A stretch of DNA of 64,000 bases from contig VFKE01000022.1 of NCBI GenBank assembly GCA_009885695.1, forward strand, positions 1 through 64,000. Direction: 5' to 3'. Source of the stretch: Verrucomicrobiota bacterium. Its GTDB lineage: Bacteria; Verrucomicrobiota; Verrucomicrobiia; Verrucomicrobiales; Verrucomicrobiaceae. Shown in pieces: positions 38,846 to 49,113 of this stretch (position 1 is its first letter; the number at the start of each line of letters is the position of its first letter). The notes below the pieces were generated by a model, which had not been told where the DNA came from, searched no databases, and was given only the letters and a program-made list of their open reading frames with translations. The position numbers and the translations under genes are program-made.

Positions 38846-39580
38846 ATGAAAATCCCGTTATCATCACATTTATTTTCCGGGGTGTCTTGGCGAGCGCTCG
38901 CGTGCGTTGGCCTGCTTGTCACAACCACCGTTGCTGACGATCGCGACCGACAGGTGCGAGAAGAACCCAGGCCGAAGTTTCTGTCACGAGTCGGCAATTT
39001 TTTCTACAACTTCTCACATGGCATCGAGCGTTCGGAGGTGACAGTATATTCGATTCGTTATGAGTCGGATGTGAACTTCTCACGAGTTCCGGCTTCCCAA
39101 CGTTCTGCCAGAGGGGAGGGGCAGCCAGACCTCGGCGGCCCGCGCTACATCGCCCCGGTGAATCCCGACCCACGCCTCTTGCATCCGCGCGAGCCAGTTC
39201 CGACGCGCTCCGTCGTCGTCGTTCCCCGCCAAGAAGCCCCCGGCATTTATTATCGCCCCACCCCGCCGCCGGATTCACTTAAGCCGGTTGATGCTCTCTC
39301 GGTGCGAACGGTGCCCTTGCCGGAGCCAAGAGTGCCGGACAAGAAAAAAATCCCGGCAGAGTCTTACACGTCAGATGTCGATTTAAAACCGAAGATAAAC
39401 GCGGAGAATCCCGCGCCCGAGAAATCCACGGAGAGCGCTTATCCTGTGGGAACGTCCATCAACCGGTTGGGGCGCGTTAAGAGCCCTTATCCGCCCTATC
39501 GTGAACTGGACGTGACCGGCCTTCCATCGGGCTCGTTGGCAAAGGATCCTCAGACCGGAAAAATTTTCCGTGTGCCCTGA
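38846..39580 (+). CDS. hypothetical secreted Pro-rich protein
   Basis: ORF with signal-like N-terminus MKIPLSSHLFSGVSWRALACVGLLVTTTVA; no recognised domain. Confidence 0.55.
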   Translation: MKIPLSSHLFSGVSWRALACVGLLVTTTVADDRDRQVREEPRPKFLSRVGNFFYNFSHGIERSEVTVYSIRYESDVNFSRVPASQRSARGEGQPDLGGPRYIAPVNPDPRLLHPREPVPTRSVVVVPRQEAPGIYYRPTPPPDSLKPVDALSVRTVPLPEPRVPDKKKIPAESYTSDVDLKPKINAENPAPEKSTESAYPVGTSINRLGRVKSPYPPYRELDVTGLPSGSLAKDPQTGKIFRVP

Positions 39581-39623
39581 GGCTCCCGTGAGGCCCGGAG
39601 AACATTGGCCTGCAGCAGCCTGT

Positions 39624-41513
39624 TCATTCGGACTTGTTGATCTCAACTTTTTTCGTGCTGATATCGACGCTGAGACTGGTTTTTAATCTGGCAATTTGCA
39701 TTTTTGTCACATTCAGCGCCCAAGCTTCGAGGGTTGATGCGCTGCCAGGGAGTGATGCGGCGTGGATGACAGTTTTCCATGGATACATGGTGGACACGGG
39801 CACATCGTCGATGTTGGAAAATTCGTAGTCGAGTCCATAGATGCGGAGCATGTTGAGTGGTGCTGGCTGGCCAAGTGCGATAACTTGATCACCCAGAGTG
39901 ATGAGCAGGGCATCTGCGGGTTCGTTGGTGCCGAATCTGGCGTGCCCGGAAAGTTCGAGCGCGCCGTCCTCGCGGAACTCCGCCACTTCGATGGACGCCT
40001 TCTCGGTGCCGAGCGGCCTGGTCTGGCGGCTGAACCATTTGAGATCGGGCGACTTTAGCGGCTTGAACTTGAGGAGGTTCAAGCCGTTGAGCGTGTTGAC
40101 CGCGTTGATGCAATGCCAGTTCTTCGAATGCTTGTCGAGCACCTTCAGGCTTTCCAGTTTGATGTGCGGCAGGAAAAGAACCAAGGCCTGCGCCTGTCTG
40201 CGCGCATGATGCCAGACATGGGTCAGATGCAGGCCGTATTGCCAGACGGGAATCTGCGCCATGATGAACGCCGTGAACAAGGCCGCGGCGACCACTCCGG
40301 ATGGCGATGATTCATGGTGATTGGATTCTTCGGAGCGACGACGACCGAGGATGAGGGGAAGCGCGAGCATGGAAACCAGCAGATACTGGCTGATGGCGAG
40401 ATAACGTGGTGTCACGGCGCGGTGTTCCCCGATGTCGGCCCCCCGTTTGCTGACCATGAGTCCCACGCCGACGACGTAAGCCGCGAGCGCCAGCCACGGG
40501 ATGGCTGCGCGCCATTGGGAGCGCGGCTGTTTGCGGGAGATGAAAATGAGCAATGCGACGGCAAAGATCAAAAGTGTCGCGATGCCAAGGAAGATCGCCT
40601 TATCCAGCGGATGATCCACGAAGGGCGAACGCGCGAACCAGGTGCCGAAAAACGCGAAGAAGAATCGGACTGCCTGCATGAGGTGATCGCCTTCGAGCAG
40701 GCTGCTTGCCCCTTTCATTGCGTGGTCGCCGGGCTTCAGGTCATAGGCATGGTGCGCCACATTGATAAAGTTGTGGAAGTAACAGGCGATCGTGATCCCG
40801 GCGACTGCGAGAACCCCCGCGGCGGCCGCGACGCGCTTCTTGAGCGACGCGGAATCGAACAGAAGAACCAGCACCAGTAGCACCGGCCAGATCGCCAGCC
40901 CGTGGGCGAAGCTGTGGGTCGCGATCTCCGCCAGAAGAACCGAGAGCGCGACGCGCCACCAGAATTTCTCATTGCGTGGTGCGCCCAGCAGGAGCAGCAC
41001 GCCCAGCAGGCAGGCGATCGGGATCGCCGTCCACAGGCAACTGCCCCAGAAGATGATTTGATAATGGATCGGTGAGAAGATCAGCAGATTGATCGCGAAC
41101 ATCAGGGGCCAGCGCCAGCATGAGCCGCCCAGTGTGCGTTTGACCAGCAGCCAGAGCAGCCAGGAGTCGAGCAGGAAAATTAGGAAGATGAAATATTGTT
41201 CCCAGCGAAAATCCCCGCCGCTCAGATTCGTGAGGCCGATGATGAGCAGTCGAGGCACCACGATGCGGTGCTGGATCTGGGCAGAGTAGAGATGATGGCC
41301 GAGTTCGCTCCATGACATCTTGCCCGCACGGAAGTCGTGCCATTTTTGCAGCAGGGGCGCATTTTCCCACATGTCCCAGCACCCCGCGTCCACGGCCTTT
41401 TCCCGCACCAGGTTGGCGGTGAAAATCGCGGGCGAGAAGACCAGCAGGATCAGCAGCAGGTGTTTGAAGGCGGCGGGCATCAACAAAGATGAAAGGCAAA
41501 GGCCGGCAGGCAA
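39624..41513 (-). CDS. hypothetical polytopic membrane protein
   Basis: 629 aa with about 10 hydrophobic segments; no recognised catalytic motif. Confidence 0.65.
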   Translation of the reverse strand: MPAGLCLSSLLMPAAFKHLLLILLVFSPAIFTANLVREKAVDAGCWDMWENAPLLQKWHDFRAGKMSWSELGHHLYSAQIQHRIVVPRLLIIGLTNLSGGDFRWEQYFIFLIFLLDSWLLWLLVKRTLGGSCWRWPLMFAINLLIFSPIHYQIIFWGSCLWTAIPIACLLGVLLLLGAPRNEKFWWRVALSVLLAEIATHSFAHGLAIWPVLLVLVLLFDSASLKKRVAAAAGVLAVAGITIACYFHNFINVAHHAYDLKPGDHAMKGASSLLEGDHLMQAVRFFFAFFGTWFARSPFVDHPLDKAIFLGIATLLIFAVALLIFISRKQPRSQWRAAIPWLALAAYVVGVGLMVSKRGADIGEHRAVTPRYLAISQYLLVSMLALPLILGRRRSEESNHHESSPSGVVAAALFTAFIMAQIPVWQYGLHLTHVWHHARRQAQALVLFLPHIKLESLKVLDKHSKNWHCINAVNTLNGLNLLKFKPLKSPDLKWFSRQTRPLGTEKASIEVAEFREDGALELSGHARFGTNEPADALLITLGDQVIALGQPAPLNMLRIYGLDYEFSNIDDVPVSTMYPWKTVIHAASLPGSASTLEAWALNVTKMQIARLKTSLSVDISTKKVEINKSE

Positions 41514-41611
41514 CTGGCATTCGCTAACGGCGAGCAGTGAGAGATATCACTTTTTTTGAGTCTGTCGTGTGCAAGTTTACGGTTCCATCCGCGTTTACTT
41601 CTCCAACCAAT

Positions 41612-43027
41612 ATGAAACCGCATCCAACTTCCCGCCGCCGCTTTATCGCGCAATCCGCCGCCGCCATTGGATTTCCCATGATTATTCCTGCAAGTGCGAT
41701 CGGTCGCGGCCGGCCTGCGCCATCATCGCGCATTAATGTGGCAGTATTAGGCTGGGGCACGATCGCGTCAGACTGGACGCCGTCGTTTCTAAACAATGAC
41801 AAGTGCCAGGTGGTGGCGGTGGCTGATCCGATGAAGGAGGGCACGAACTACGGCTATAGTGGCGAGAAACGCGGCGGACGCGAAGTTGGCAGGGAGACGA
41901 TCAACAAATTTTACGGCGAGGCCGCGAACAAGCCGGTGCGCATTTGCACGGCGTATGCCGATTTTCGGGAGTTGCTCGACAAGGAGGACATCGATGCCGT
42001 CCAGATCTGTGTGCCGGATCACTGGCACTGCTACATGGCTGTGCTCGCCGCCCGGAAAGGCCTGCATCTCTATGGGCAGAAGCCGCTCGCGCTGACCATC
42101 GGTGAGGGGCGCCGCATTGTGGACGAGATAGCGAAGGCCGGGGTCACCTGGCAGACCGGCAGTCAGCAGCGCAGCGACATTAATTTTCGTCTGGTCAGTG
42201 AGCTTGCGCGGAACGGACGCATTGGCAAGGTGAAGCAGGTGCGCATCGGCCTGCCTGGCGGCCACAGTAATTGGAGCCAGCTGGCCGACCGGACCGCGCC
42301 CGAGCCGGTGCCGAAGGATTTCGATTACGACATGTGGCTGGGGCCAGCCTCTCAAATGGAATACCGCCCGGCGCTGCTGCCGCTCAACTGGCGGCACAAC
42401 TTCAACTTCTCCGGCGGCATGATCACTGACTTCGGTGCGCATCACATCGATATTGCGATGTGGGCCATGGGAAAGAACAACACCGGCCCCGTTGAATTTA
42501 ATAATATCCGCGGCACCATGCCGGCGAAGACGGAACTCTACAACACCGCCGCTGCGTTTCACTTTGAGTGCAGGTTTGCCGACGGTCTGAAATTTGTCAT
42601 TGCTGACGCCTCGGAAAAGATCATGCCCGAGCTTGATGCGGTGAACAAGAATCCGAACAAACCCGCCGACCACACTGGCATTTTCTTTGAGGGAGAGAAT
42701 GGCAAATGGCTCTGGGTTGACCGCGGCAGGAAACTCGCCAGCGACATCAACATCTTTCGCGAGAAGGTCGGACCGGAGGAAATCCACCTCTGCGAGAGCA
42801 AGGACCACACCGACAACTTCCTCACGCATGTTTACGACGGAAAACCGGTCGTCGCGCCCGTGGAAGACGCGCACCGCACCATCAGCATCGCGCACATTGG
42901 GAATATTGGCCTGCGCCTTGGCCGCTCGAAGTTCAAGTGGGATCCGGTGGCGGAGAAGTTCGCGGATGACCCGGAGGCGAATGCGATGCTCAACCGTGAG
43001 TGGCGGAAGCCGTGGGTGCTCGAATAA
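41612..43027 (+). CDS. Gfo/Idh/MocA family oxidoreductase with Tat signal
   Basis: TSRRRFIAQSAAAIGFP twin-arginine; INVAVLGWGTIA; CVPDHWHCYMAVLAARKGLHLYGQKPLALTIGEG. Confidence 0.95.
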   Translation: MKPHPTSRRRFIAQSAAAIGFPMIIPASAIGRGRPAPSSRINVAVLGWGTIASDWTPSFLNNDKCQVVAVADPMKEGTNYGYSGEKRGGREVGRETINKFYGEAANKPVRICTAYADFRELLDKEDIDAVQICVPDHWHCYMAVLAARKGLHLYGQKPLALTIGEGRRIVDEIAKAGVTWQTGSQQRSDINFRLVSELARNGRIGKVKQVRIGLPGGHSNWSQLADRTAPEPVPKDFDYDMWLGPASQMEYRPALLPLNWRHNFNFSGGMITDFGAHHIDIAMWAMGKNNTGPVEFNNIRGTMPAKTELYNTAAAFHFECRFADGLKFVIADASEKIMPELDAVNKNPNKPADHTGIFFEGENGKWLWVDRGRKLASDINIFREKVGPEEIHLCESKDHTDNFLTHVYDGKPVVAPVEDAHRTISIAHIGNIGLRLGRSKFKWDPVAEKFADDPEANAMLNREWRKPWVLE

Positions 43028-43031
43028 AGAA

Positions 43032-44318
43032 ATGACGAATGACGAATGCCGCGAGACGGGCTGGCATCTGACCAATAATGCCGCCAGGACGAGCCGGCGC
43101 CGTTGCTTGCGCCTGTTTCTGTTCTTCGGCATTCTTTTTCTGTCCCTGGCAGACACCGCGCATTCTTCCGAACGCGGATCTGCCCGCGCTTACTTTTACA
43201 TCGAGCCCAACTCCGCCCGCTTCGAATGTCTGGTGCCATTGCCGGAGATGATGATTTTGCTGGGGCAGTCGCCTGAGAGTTTGCTTGCGGTTGAGGCGCA
43301 GCAGATATTACGCGACGCAGCGCGGGAGAGGGTTGCCGACTGGCTGCGCGTGAAAGTGGACGGGATTGATTCGCCGAGCAGCGAAACTTTTCGTGTCATG
43401 ATTGTAAAGGGTGTGCCCGGCCGAACTGATGTGTTGAAGGCAAACGAGACTGTTTCCTCCGCGGAGGCCATGCTGGGGCTGGTCTGGGAATTTGATCTGG
43501 CGGCCGTTCCTGAGAAGATCGAGGTCGCTTGGACTGGATTCGGTGAGAACATACCGTCGCTTGTCACCAGCATTATCACTGGTTCTCAGAGCGAGGAACA
43601 CGAACTCACGGCGGGCGCGCCGTCGTGCGAGTGGATCAACCGGGGACGGTTGACGATGCAATCGCCACTGGCCCTGGTGCCGCCTCTGCCACCGATGGAA
43701 ACGATCCGGATTCCAGTGGTCAGCCTGCTTTGGGTGATTTTCGGCCTGGTTATTTTCAGCCTTGAGTTTCGGAAGGGTCAAAAAGCTTCGGGCAAGCTTA
43801 TGATGTTGATGATAGGCATCCTCCTGGGCGCTGTCATCTTGTGGCCAGTCGCTTCCGCGAACATCACGCCGCCATGGCATGCCGTTGCGGCTGTGTCGAC
43901 AGACCAGGCGGAGCGCATCCTGTCTCCACTGCTGCGGAATGTTTACCGCGCGTTCGATCAACGACAGGAGAGCGCTATCTATGATGTTCTCGCCCGCAGC
44001 ATCGAGGGTGATTTATTGCCGCGAATTTACCTGCAGACTATTAACGCTCTTACGCTCGATGCGCAGGACGCCACTCGCGCTCGCGTCACGGATCTGGATG
44101 TACAGGTCGAATCCGTGCGCATGACACCGGGGTCGCATGGCTTTATCGCGGATGTGCAATGGACCGCGCTCGGCACAGTTGGCCATTGGGGCCATCAACA
44201 CCAGCGCATCAATCGCTATACGGCAAAGGTCACTGTCGGAGCCGTGCCGGTCGGGAACGGCAAGTCATCAGAATGGAAGGTCGGCGCGCTGGATGTGGAG
44301 CAGGAGACGAGGATGTGA
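43032..44318 (+). CDS. hypothetical membrane protein
   Basis: ATG at 43032 in frame with ORF 42687-44318; signal/TM FLFFGILFLSLADTAHS and two internal TM segments. Confidence 0.65.
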   Translation: MTNDECRETGWHLTNNAARTSRRRCLRLFLFFGILFLSLADTAHSSERGSARAYFYIEPNSARFECLVPLPEMMILLGQSPESLLAVEAQQILRDAARERVADWLRVKVDGIDSPSSETFRVMIVKGVPGRTDVLKANETVSSAEAMLGLVWEFDLAAVPEKIEVAWTGFGENIPSLVTSIITGSQSEEHELTAGAPSCEWINRGRLTMQSPLALVPPLPPMETIRIPVVSLLWVIFGLVIFSLEFRKGQKASGKLMMLMIGILLGAVILWPVASANITPPWHAVAAVSTDQAERILSPLLRNVYRAFDQRQESAIYDVLARSIEGDLLPRIYLQTINALTLDAQDATRARVTDLDVQVESVRMTPGSHGFIADVQWTALGTVGHWGHQHQRINRYTAKVTVGAVPVGNGKSSEWKVGALDVEQETRM

Positions 44319-44321
44319 CCG

Positions 44322-46574
44322 TCACATCGACGATGCGCGATTTACCACGACACCACAGAAGGTTCTTTCCGCAAGACGAGGGCGCAGAAGGTTGAGGGCG
44401 GCGGTGGATTTCTCCTGAGCGCCGCGTGATTCGTCGTGGACGAGGAGGACATCGGTGGCGAGGGGGAGCAAGGGAGCAATGTCAGTGAAGTTACGCATCA
44501 CGCTTGAGCCATCGAGGATGATCCAGTCCATTTGCGGGCCAGCTTTTTCAATCCAGCCGCGATAAGTCTCGAGCAGGTCGCCCTGTTCGTAACGCGGGAT
44601 GTCGATGGTGGGCAGTAGATAGAGATTACTGGTGCCGTAACGGAGGGATTCGAGTCCGCCGGTGGTTTTGGTCTCGTGAGAGACGGAGTGAGGGAAGAGA
44701 AGATTGAAGGTGGGGGACTCTGGGTTGCACTCGATCATGAAGACGCGGCGTCCCTGGCTGCACAAGCCGGCGGCGAGGGCGGAGGACACTGCAGTTTTGC
44801 CTTCACCGGGTTCCGCGCTGGCGATGAGGATGACGCCGGGACCTTGGCGAAAGGTGGCGCGCTGTTCGAGGGCGCTGACGAGGTCGCGCATCGAGTTCGA
44901 GGAACTCGATCCAGGACGGAGCATTTCACCAAGGAGCGTGGCAGGAGTTGCGTTTCGGATCTCAGGCAGACGGGCGAGAACAGTGGTTCGTTCGGAGGTC
45001 GTCGAAAGCATGCTGTTAGCGGCAGGGTCGCCTTCAATGGTGGTTTTTATTGCAGGTAAACCACGCAACATGGGAAGCACTTGCTGCTCGCAGAAACCAA
45101 AGCCAACTGGCACGCCAAGCAAGCAGAAGCCGAACACGAGCATGGAAGCCAGGAGCGCGATGGGTTTGCTGGGCTTGAGCGGCCTCTCGGGTGCGACGGC
45201 GACGTCCGCGATCCGGAGTAGTCCGCTTTCCTTGAACTGGCCGGTGAGGTCAGCCTGGTTCATGCGCACCGTGATTTTTTGGTAGAGTTCGCGGTCAGTC
45301 GCAACTTTGTCGCGCAAGAGGTTGCCCTGGACGTTCTTGCCGCCTTGGGCGAGCACATCCTGGCGCGATTCATCGAACTGCCGTTCGAGGTCTTCAATTT
45401 GTTTGCCGAGGGTGGCGGCGTCGGTCTGCACCATGGTGATGACGGCGGAGATATTGCGCTTCAGTGTTTCGCGGTAGGTTTCGATCTCCTGATTGATGGC
45501 GACCATCTTCGGATGATTTTTTGCAGCCCAGGTTTCAAGCGGAGCGCGATCGGCAATTTTCGCCTCCAGAAGTTTTCGCGTGGCGGCCACATCGGGGTTT
45601 TCCGCGATGAGTTTAAGGTCGAGCGGTTCGCGTCCGGCTGACTGGGCGGACTGGATGGTGCGGAAGTCCTGGCGTGCCTTGGTGAGCCTGACCATGGCGT
45701 CGGCGATGGAGGTGGTGAGCAATTTTACTTTGTCACTGGACACGTCCTTTACTTCATTGTCCTGCATCAGTCCCTGCGACTGACGGTAGGCGGTGAGTTC
45801 CTGCTCGCTCTTCTGTAGACGCTGACGGATTTCGGTGATCTTCTTATCGAGGAAATCCGAAGAAGCCCTGGTGGTGGTGAGTTCCTGCTCGGTGACGTAG
45901 TGGATGTAGTCTTCGACATAGCGATTCGCGATGCGAGCCGAAAGCTTGGCGTCGCTGGTGCGCACCTGCACGCGCAAGATGTGTGAGTCCTTGAGCGGTT
46001 CGACTCTCGTCGCGAGGTCGAGTTTCCGCGCGAAGAGTTCCTGATTGCTCAGCGGCGCGGCGGGTTTTGGTGTGATGAACCAGCCTTTCACCGTGGCGAG
46101 CCATGACTTTCCCGTTTTGCCATCGGCGATGAGCGCGTCGCGATCCGCTGGCGCGATGGAATCGCTGAGATAATCCGCGAATCGGCGCGCTTTCAATTCG
46201 GACCGATGGTTGTTTACGAGCATGGGGGCGCTGAGTTCCGTGACGCTGGCGCGGCTCATTTCATTGAAGCTGAAAACATTTGGATCCTGCAGCCGGAGAA
46301 GGATTCGGGATTCCGCTTCGTAAACTTTTGGTCCCATGCCGAGGCCATAGAAGGTCAGTGCCGCGAGCGGCAGTGCGATCAGCAGGCCTAGTTTCCAGTG
46401 CTTGCGTAGGTAGCCGAAGAGGTCGGTGAGGCTGACCACGGTTGTGTTGTCGGCAACTGGAGCAGATTGTTGCAGGATGAAGACGGGCTGCGATACGGGC
46501 CGTGATGCTTCGAGTTCAAGTTGCTTGCTGCCGATGAGTCCGGCATTGGTGGGGAATGTGATCACGTGTTGCAT
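44322..46574 (-). CDS. Wzz/Wzc-type chain-length determinant fused to tyrosine-kinase-like ATPase
   Basis: N-terminal Wzz domain with TM; coiled coil; ASAEPGEGKTAVSSALAAGLCSQG Walker A; IILDGSSVM. Confidence 0.88.
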   Translation of the reverse strand: MQHVITFPTNAGLIGSKQLELEASRPVSQPVFILQQSAPVADNTTVVSLTDLFGYLRKHWKLGLLIALPLAALTFYGLGMGPKVYEAESRILLRLQDPNVFSFNEMSRASVTELSAPMLVNNHRSELKARRFADYLSDSIAPADRDALIADGKTGKSWLATVKGWFITPKPAAPLSNQELFARKLDLATRVEPLKDSHILRVQVRTSDAKLSARIANRYVEDYIHYVTEQELTTTRASSDFLDKKITEIRQRLQKSEQELTAYRQSQGLMQDNEVKDVSSDKVKLLTTSIADAMVRLTKARQDFRTIQSAQSAGREPLDLKLIAENPDVAATRKLLEAKIADRAPLETWAAKNHPKMVAINQEIETYRETLKRNISAVITMVQTDAATLGKQIEDLERQFDESRQDVLAQGGKNVQGNLLRDKVATDRELYQKITVRMNQADLTGQFKESGLLRIADVAVAPERPLKPSKPIALLASMLVFGFCLLGVPVGFGFCEQQVLPMLRGLPAIKTTIEGDPAANSMLSTTSERTTVLARLPEIRNATPATLLGEMLRPGSSSSNSMRDLVSALEQRATFRQGPGVILIASAEPGEGKTAVSSALAAGLCSQGRRVFMIECNPESPTFNLLFPHSVSHETKTTGGLESLRYGTSNLYLLPTIDIPRYEQGDLLETYRGWIEKAGPQMDWIILDGSSVMRNFTDIAPLLPLATDVLLVHDESRGAQEKSTAALNLLRPRLAERTFCGVVVNRASSM

Positions 46575-46628
46575 GTTGGTCTTGATGTTTGAACGGTTAA
46601 TGAACGGAAGGCGTGGGGCTTTGGGATG

Positions 46629-47897
46629 TTATCCGCGGGGTTCGTCGTCCGGCTTTATGGCGGTATCGGTTGACACGGTGCGGGTCGTTTTGCGCTTGCA
46701 GTAGCGAAGGAGTTTGAAGACAGCGGCGCGCGGGCTTAGACGGTTGAAGGTTTCGATATCCACGACGCTGCGCCGGGCGTCGCTCCATTCCTGCTTATAA
46801 GGCAGGTCGCCGGGGAGGAAGTCGAACTCGCGCAAGCCGCGCTGGATGGCGCACTGCACCGCCCAGGCAATGGCCATCTTTCCGATGGAGAGGTCGCTGT
46901 AGTCGGCGTTCCATCCCGCCTGGTAAAACCAGGATCGGCCATCGTGATGAAAACAATAGGTCGCCGCACCAGGTGCGCCGTCGAGTTCGAGAATGTTGAT
47001 GGAGAGACGGTCAGCCGGGAGCCAGCGCTGCACGAGTTTACGGTGGAAGTTTAAGACGTTTTCACGGAGGAAATTACTTTCACTCACGCACCAGCGGCGT
47101 GAGTGGAGTCTGATGAGCACGTCGAGTGATTCGGATGGCGTAAGATGAGTGCTTCCCTGCAATGGACGACCGGTGTGCTGGCTGAGCATTTTCTTCCACT
47201 TGCGGCGGTGATTGCTCCGCCAATTCTGGCCATGTGACATTTCGATGTCATCCCATGAGTTTGGAAGTGAGATGAAATGAGAACGATACCGATCGACGAT
47301 TTGCGTGCCGGAACCGAAGCGGCGGAGTGCGTCGAGGATGTGGGGGAGGTTCGGCGATGCCTCGTCTATCATCGGCAGGAACGTCGTCTCCCACTGGCTG
47401 CGCAGTCTCATGAAGACCTGGCAGAGAAGCGGGGTCAAGGATGCCTCCATTCCGCGGGGCACGATGAAGTCGAGTCCTTCGGAAGTGATGTCACCGATGC
47501 CGCCAAGGAATGTGAGGTGTCTCAGGTGGCGGCGGGCGCCCGCGACCGGATGGCCGATCATGAGAGGGGCGATTGCAAGCGCCGTGCCGGACGCGTCGCG
47601 CACGACGCCGATGGTCAGTTGGAAATTACCGCGACCTTCCTCCCACCACAGGCTGACCCAATCCCAAGTCATGAAGGGTGTGCGGATGGCGGAACGCGAG
47701 AGCAGTTCGTCCCAGACGGGCTCGAGCGCGAGAAACTCATCCTCATCGCTCACGATTTCCAGGTGGAAGGTCTGCGATGTCTGCGCGTCATTCCGCGCTG
47801 ACACCCTTGAAGGTGCAGTGAGCGAGGTGAGTCTGGCTGCGGCAGAATTCATGGGTGCGACAAAGGAGTCAGAGGGGTTGAGCAACGAGATCGGCAT
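46629..47897 (-). CDS. FemAB/CelD-like GNAT acyltransferase (EPS-associated)
   Basis: FLALEPVWDELLSRSAIRTPFMTWDWVSLWWEE; GAATYCFHHDGRSWFYQAGWNADYSDLSIGKMAIAWAVQ. Confidence 0.88.
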   Translation of the reverse strand: MPISLLNPSDSFVAPMNSAAARLTSLTAPSRVSARNDAQTSQTFHLEIVSDEDEFLALEPVWDELLSRSAIRTPFMTWDWVSLWWEEGRGNFQLTIGVVRDASGTALAIAPLMIGHPVAGARRHLRHLTFLGGIGDITSEGLDFIVPRGMEASLTPLLCQVFMRLRSQWETTFLPMIDEASPNLPHILDALRRFGSGTQIVDRYRSHFISLPNSWDDIEMSHGQNWRSNHRRKWKKMLSQHTGRPLQGSTHLTPSESLDVLIRLHSRRWCVSESNFLRENVLNFHRKLVQRWLPADRLSINILELDGAPGAATYCFHHDGRSWFYQAGWNADYSDLSIGKMAIAWAVQCAIQRGLREFDFLPGDLPYKQEWSDARRSVVDIETFNRLSPRAAVFKLLRYCKRKTTRTVSTDTAIKPDDEPRG

Positions 47898-49113
47898 AAA
47901 CGGATTCGTATCCGTATGCGGTGCGGGTGATGGTATGGTTTTTCTCGACTCGGGCTCTCACCTCGCGGCTGAGCCTGTTACGGGACGTGTTATCCAGTGT
48001 GAGGATGTTCCTCCAAACTGAGGCCAGCCTGGCAGCATCACCTGCGGGAGCGACAAATGAGGAGTCGCCGATGAGTGCGGCGCAGTCTCCCACATCCGTC
48101 GCGGCGCAGGGCACGCCACTGGCCATCGCTTCCAGCAGAGTCATCGGGCAAGCCTCGGTTCGTGAAGAAAGTGAGAATAACGACAGCGCTGGATAGAAGC
48201 TCTCCATGTCCGGACGGAATGGCATGAAATGCACGTGGTCCTGCAATGGAAGCTGCATCCAAGCAGCGCGGGAGCTGGCGTCGAGATCTTCCGGGGTGCC
48301 ACCACAGAGAATGAAGCGGGTTTGTGGCAGAGCCTGCTGCACGAGCGCCGCTGCCCGGAAGAAAGTTTCGAGCTGCTTCATCTCGTGGAAACGTCCCGCG
48401 TAGCCGACGACGGGCGCGTCTGGGGGAATGCTGAGATTGTTCCGCAGTGCGGAACCGGCATCGGAGCACGGGGCAAATCTTTGGGTGCAGATACCATTGG
48501 GAATCCACTGCATTTTTTCCCGGGGATAGCCCAGGGCGGCGTGATCATCGATCGCGGCCGCAGAGCACGAGATGATGCGGCGCGGGATGAACTTCGAGAT
48601 CGCGGTGAGCGCAGCACGGAAGAGTTTCATCTTGGCGTCGCTGTCACCTGGATTGCGGTGAATTTCCCGGCAGTGGATGCTCCAGGTGATATTGCGCACA
48701 CCGGCGAGTCGTGCGCTCAGGCCACCGATGAGGTCGGCGTGATGCATCCACGTTTGCACGACATCCGGCTTCTCAGCGCGGATGATCCCATGGAGTCGGC
48801 GCAGGACGGAACCCCGGAGGAATGCGGGCGATTCAAGATCGTGGAAAGCATGGGTGTGCTGCCGCAGGCGTGCCTTTTGGGCCGGCCACTCGCGTCCGTC
48901 CACGGCGATGACGACCGTGCGCCATGCGCTGTCATGCATCGATTCGACGAGGTTGACCAGCATGGCTTCCGCTCCGCCACCACCGATGCTGGGTGTGATG
49001 TGCAGCACGGTGGGCCGCGTGTCTCCGGCACGATTCATGATCGCAGTCTCCCCGGCCGCGCGCGGGGGTGCGGTGGTGATCGTTCCGGTAAAGCTGGCGG
49101 AGTTGGCGTGCAT
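47869..49113 (-). CDS. family 4 glycosyltransferase
   Basis: HITPSIGGGGAEAMLVNLVES; VGYAGRFHEMKQLETFFRAA; EACPMTLLEAMASGVPCAATDVG. Confidence 0.93.
   Translation of the reverse strand: MHANSASFTGTITTAPPRAAGETAIMNRAGDTRPTVLHITPSIGGGGAEAMLVNLVESMHDSAWRTVVIAVDGREWPAQKARLRQHTHAFHDLESPAFLRGSVLRRLHGIIRAEKPDVVQTWMHHADLIGGLSARLAGVRNITWSIHCREIHRNPGDSDAKMKLFRAALTAISKFIPRRIISCSAAAIDDHAALGYPREKMQWIPNGICTQRFAPCSDAGSALRNNLSIPPDAPVVGYAGRFHEMKQLETFFRAAALVQQALPQTRFILCGGTPEDLDASSRAAWMQLPLQDHVHFMPFRPDMESFYPALSLFSLSSRTEACPMTLLEAMASGVPCAATDVGDCAALIGDSSFVAPAGDAARLASVWRNILTLDNTSRNRLSREVRARVEKNHTITRTAYGYESVYADLVAQPL

Noticed and set aside
42687-43031. N-terminal part of the 543-aa ORF
   Set aside because: Overlaps the Gfo/Idh gene in another frame; a signal-like start is available at 43032.
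41789-43156. 455-aa minus-strand ORF
   Set aside because: Antisense to the Gfo/Idh/MocA oxidoreductase; shadow ORF.
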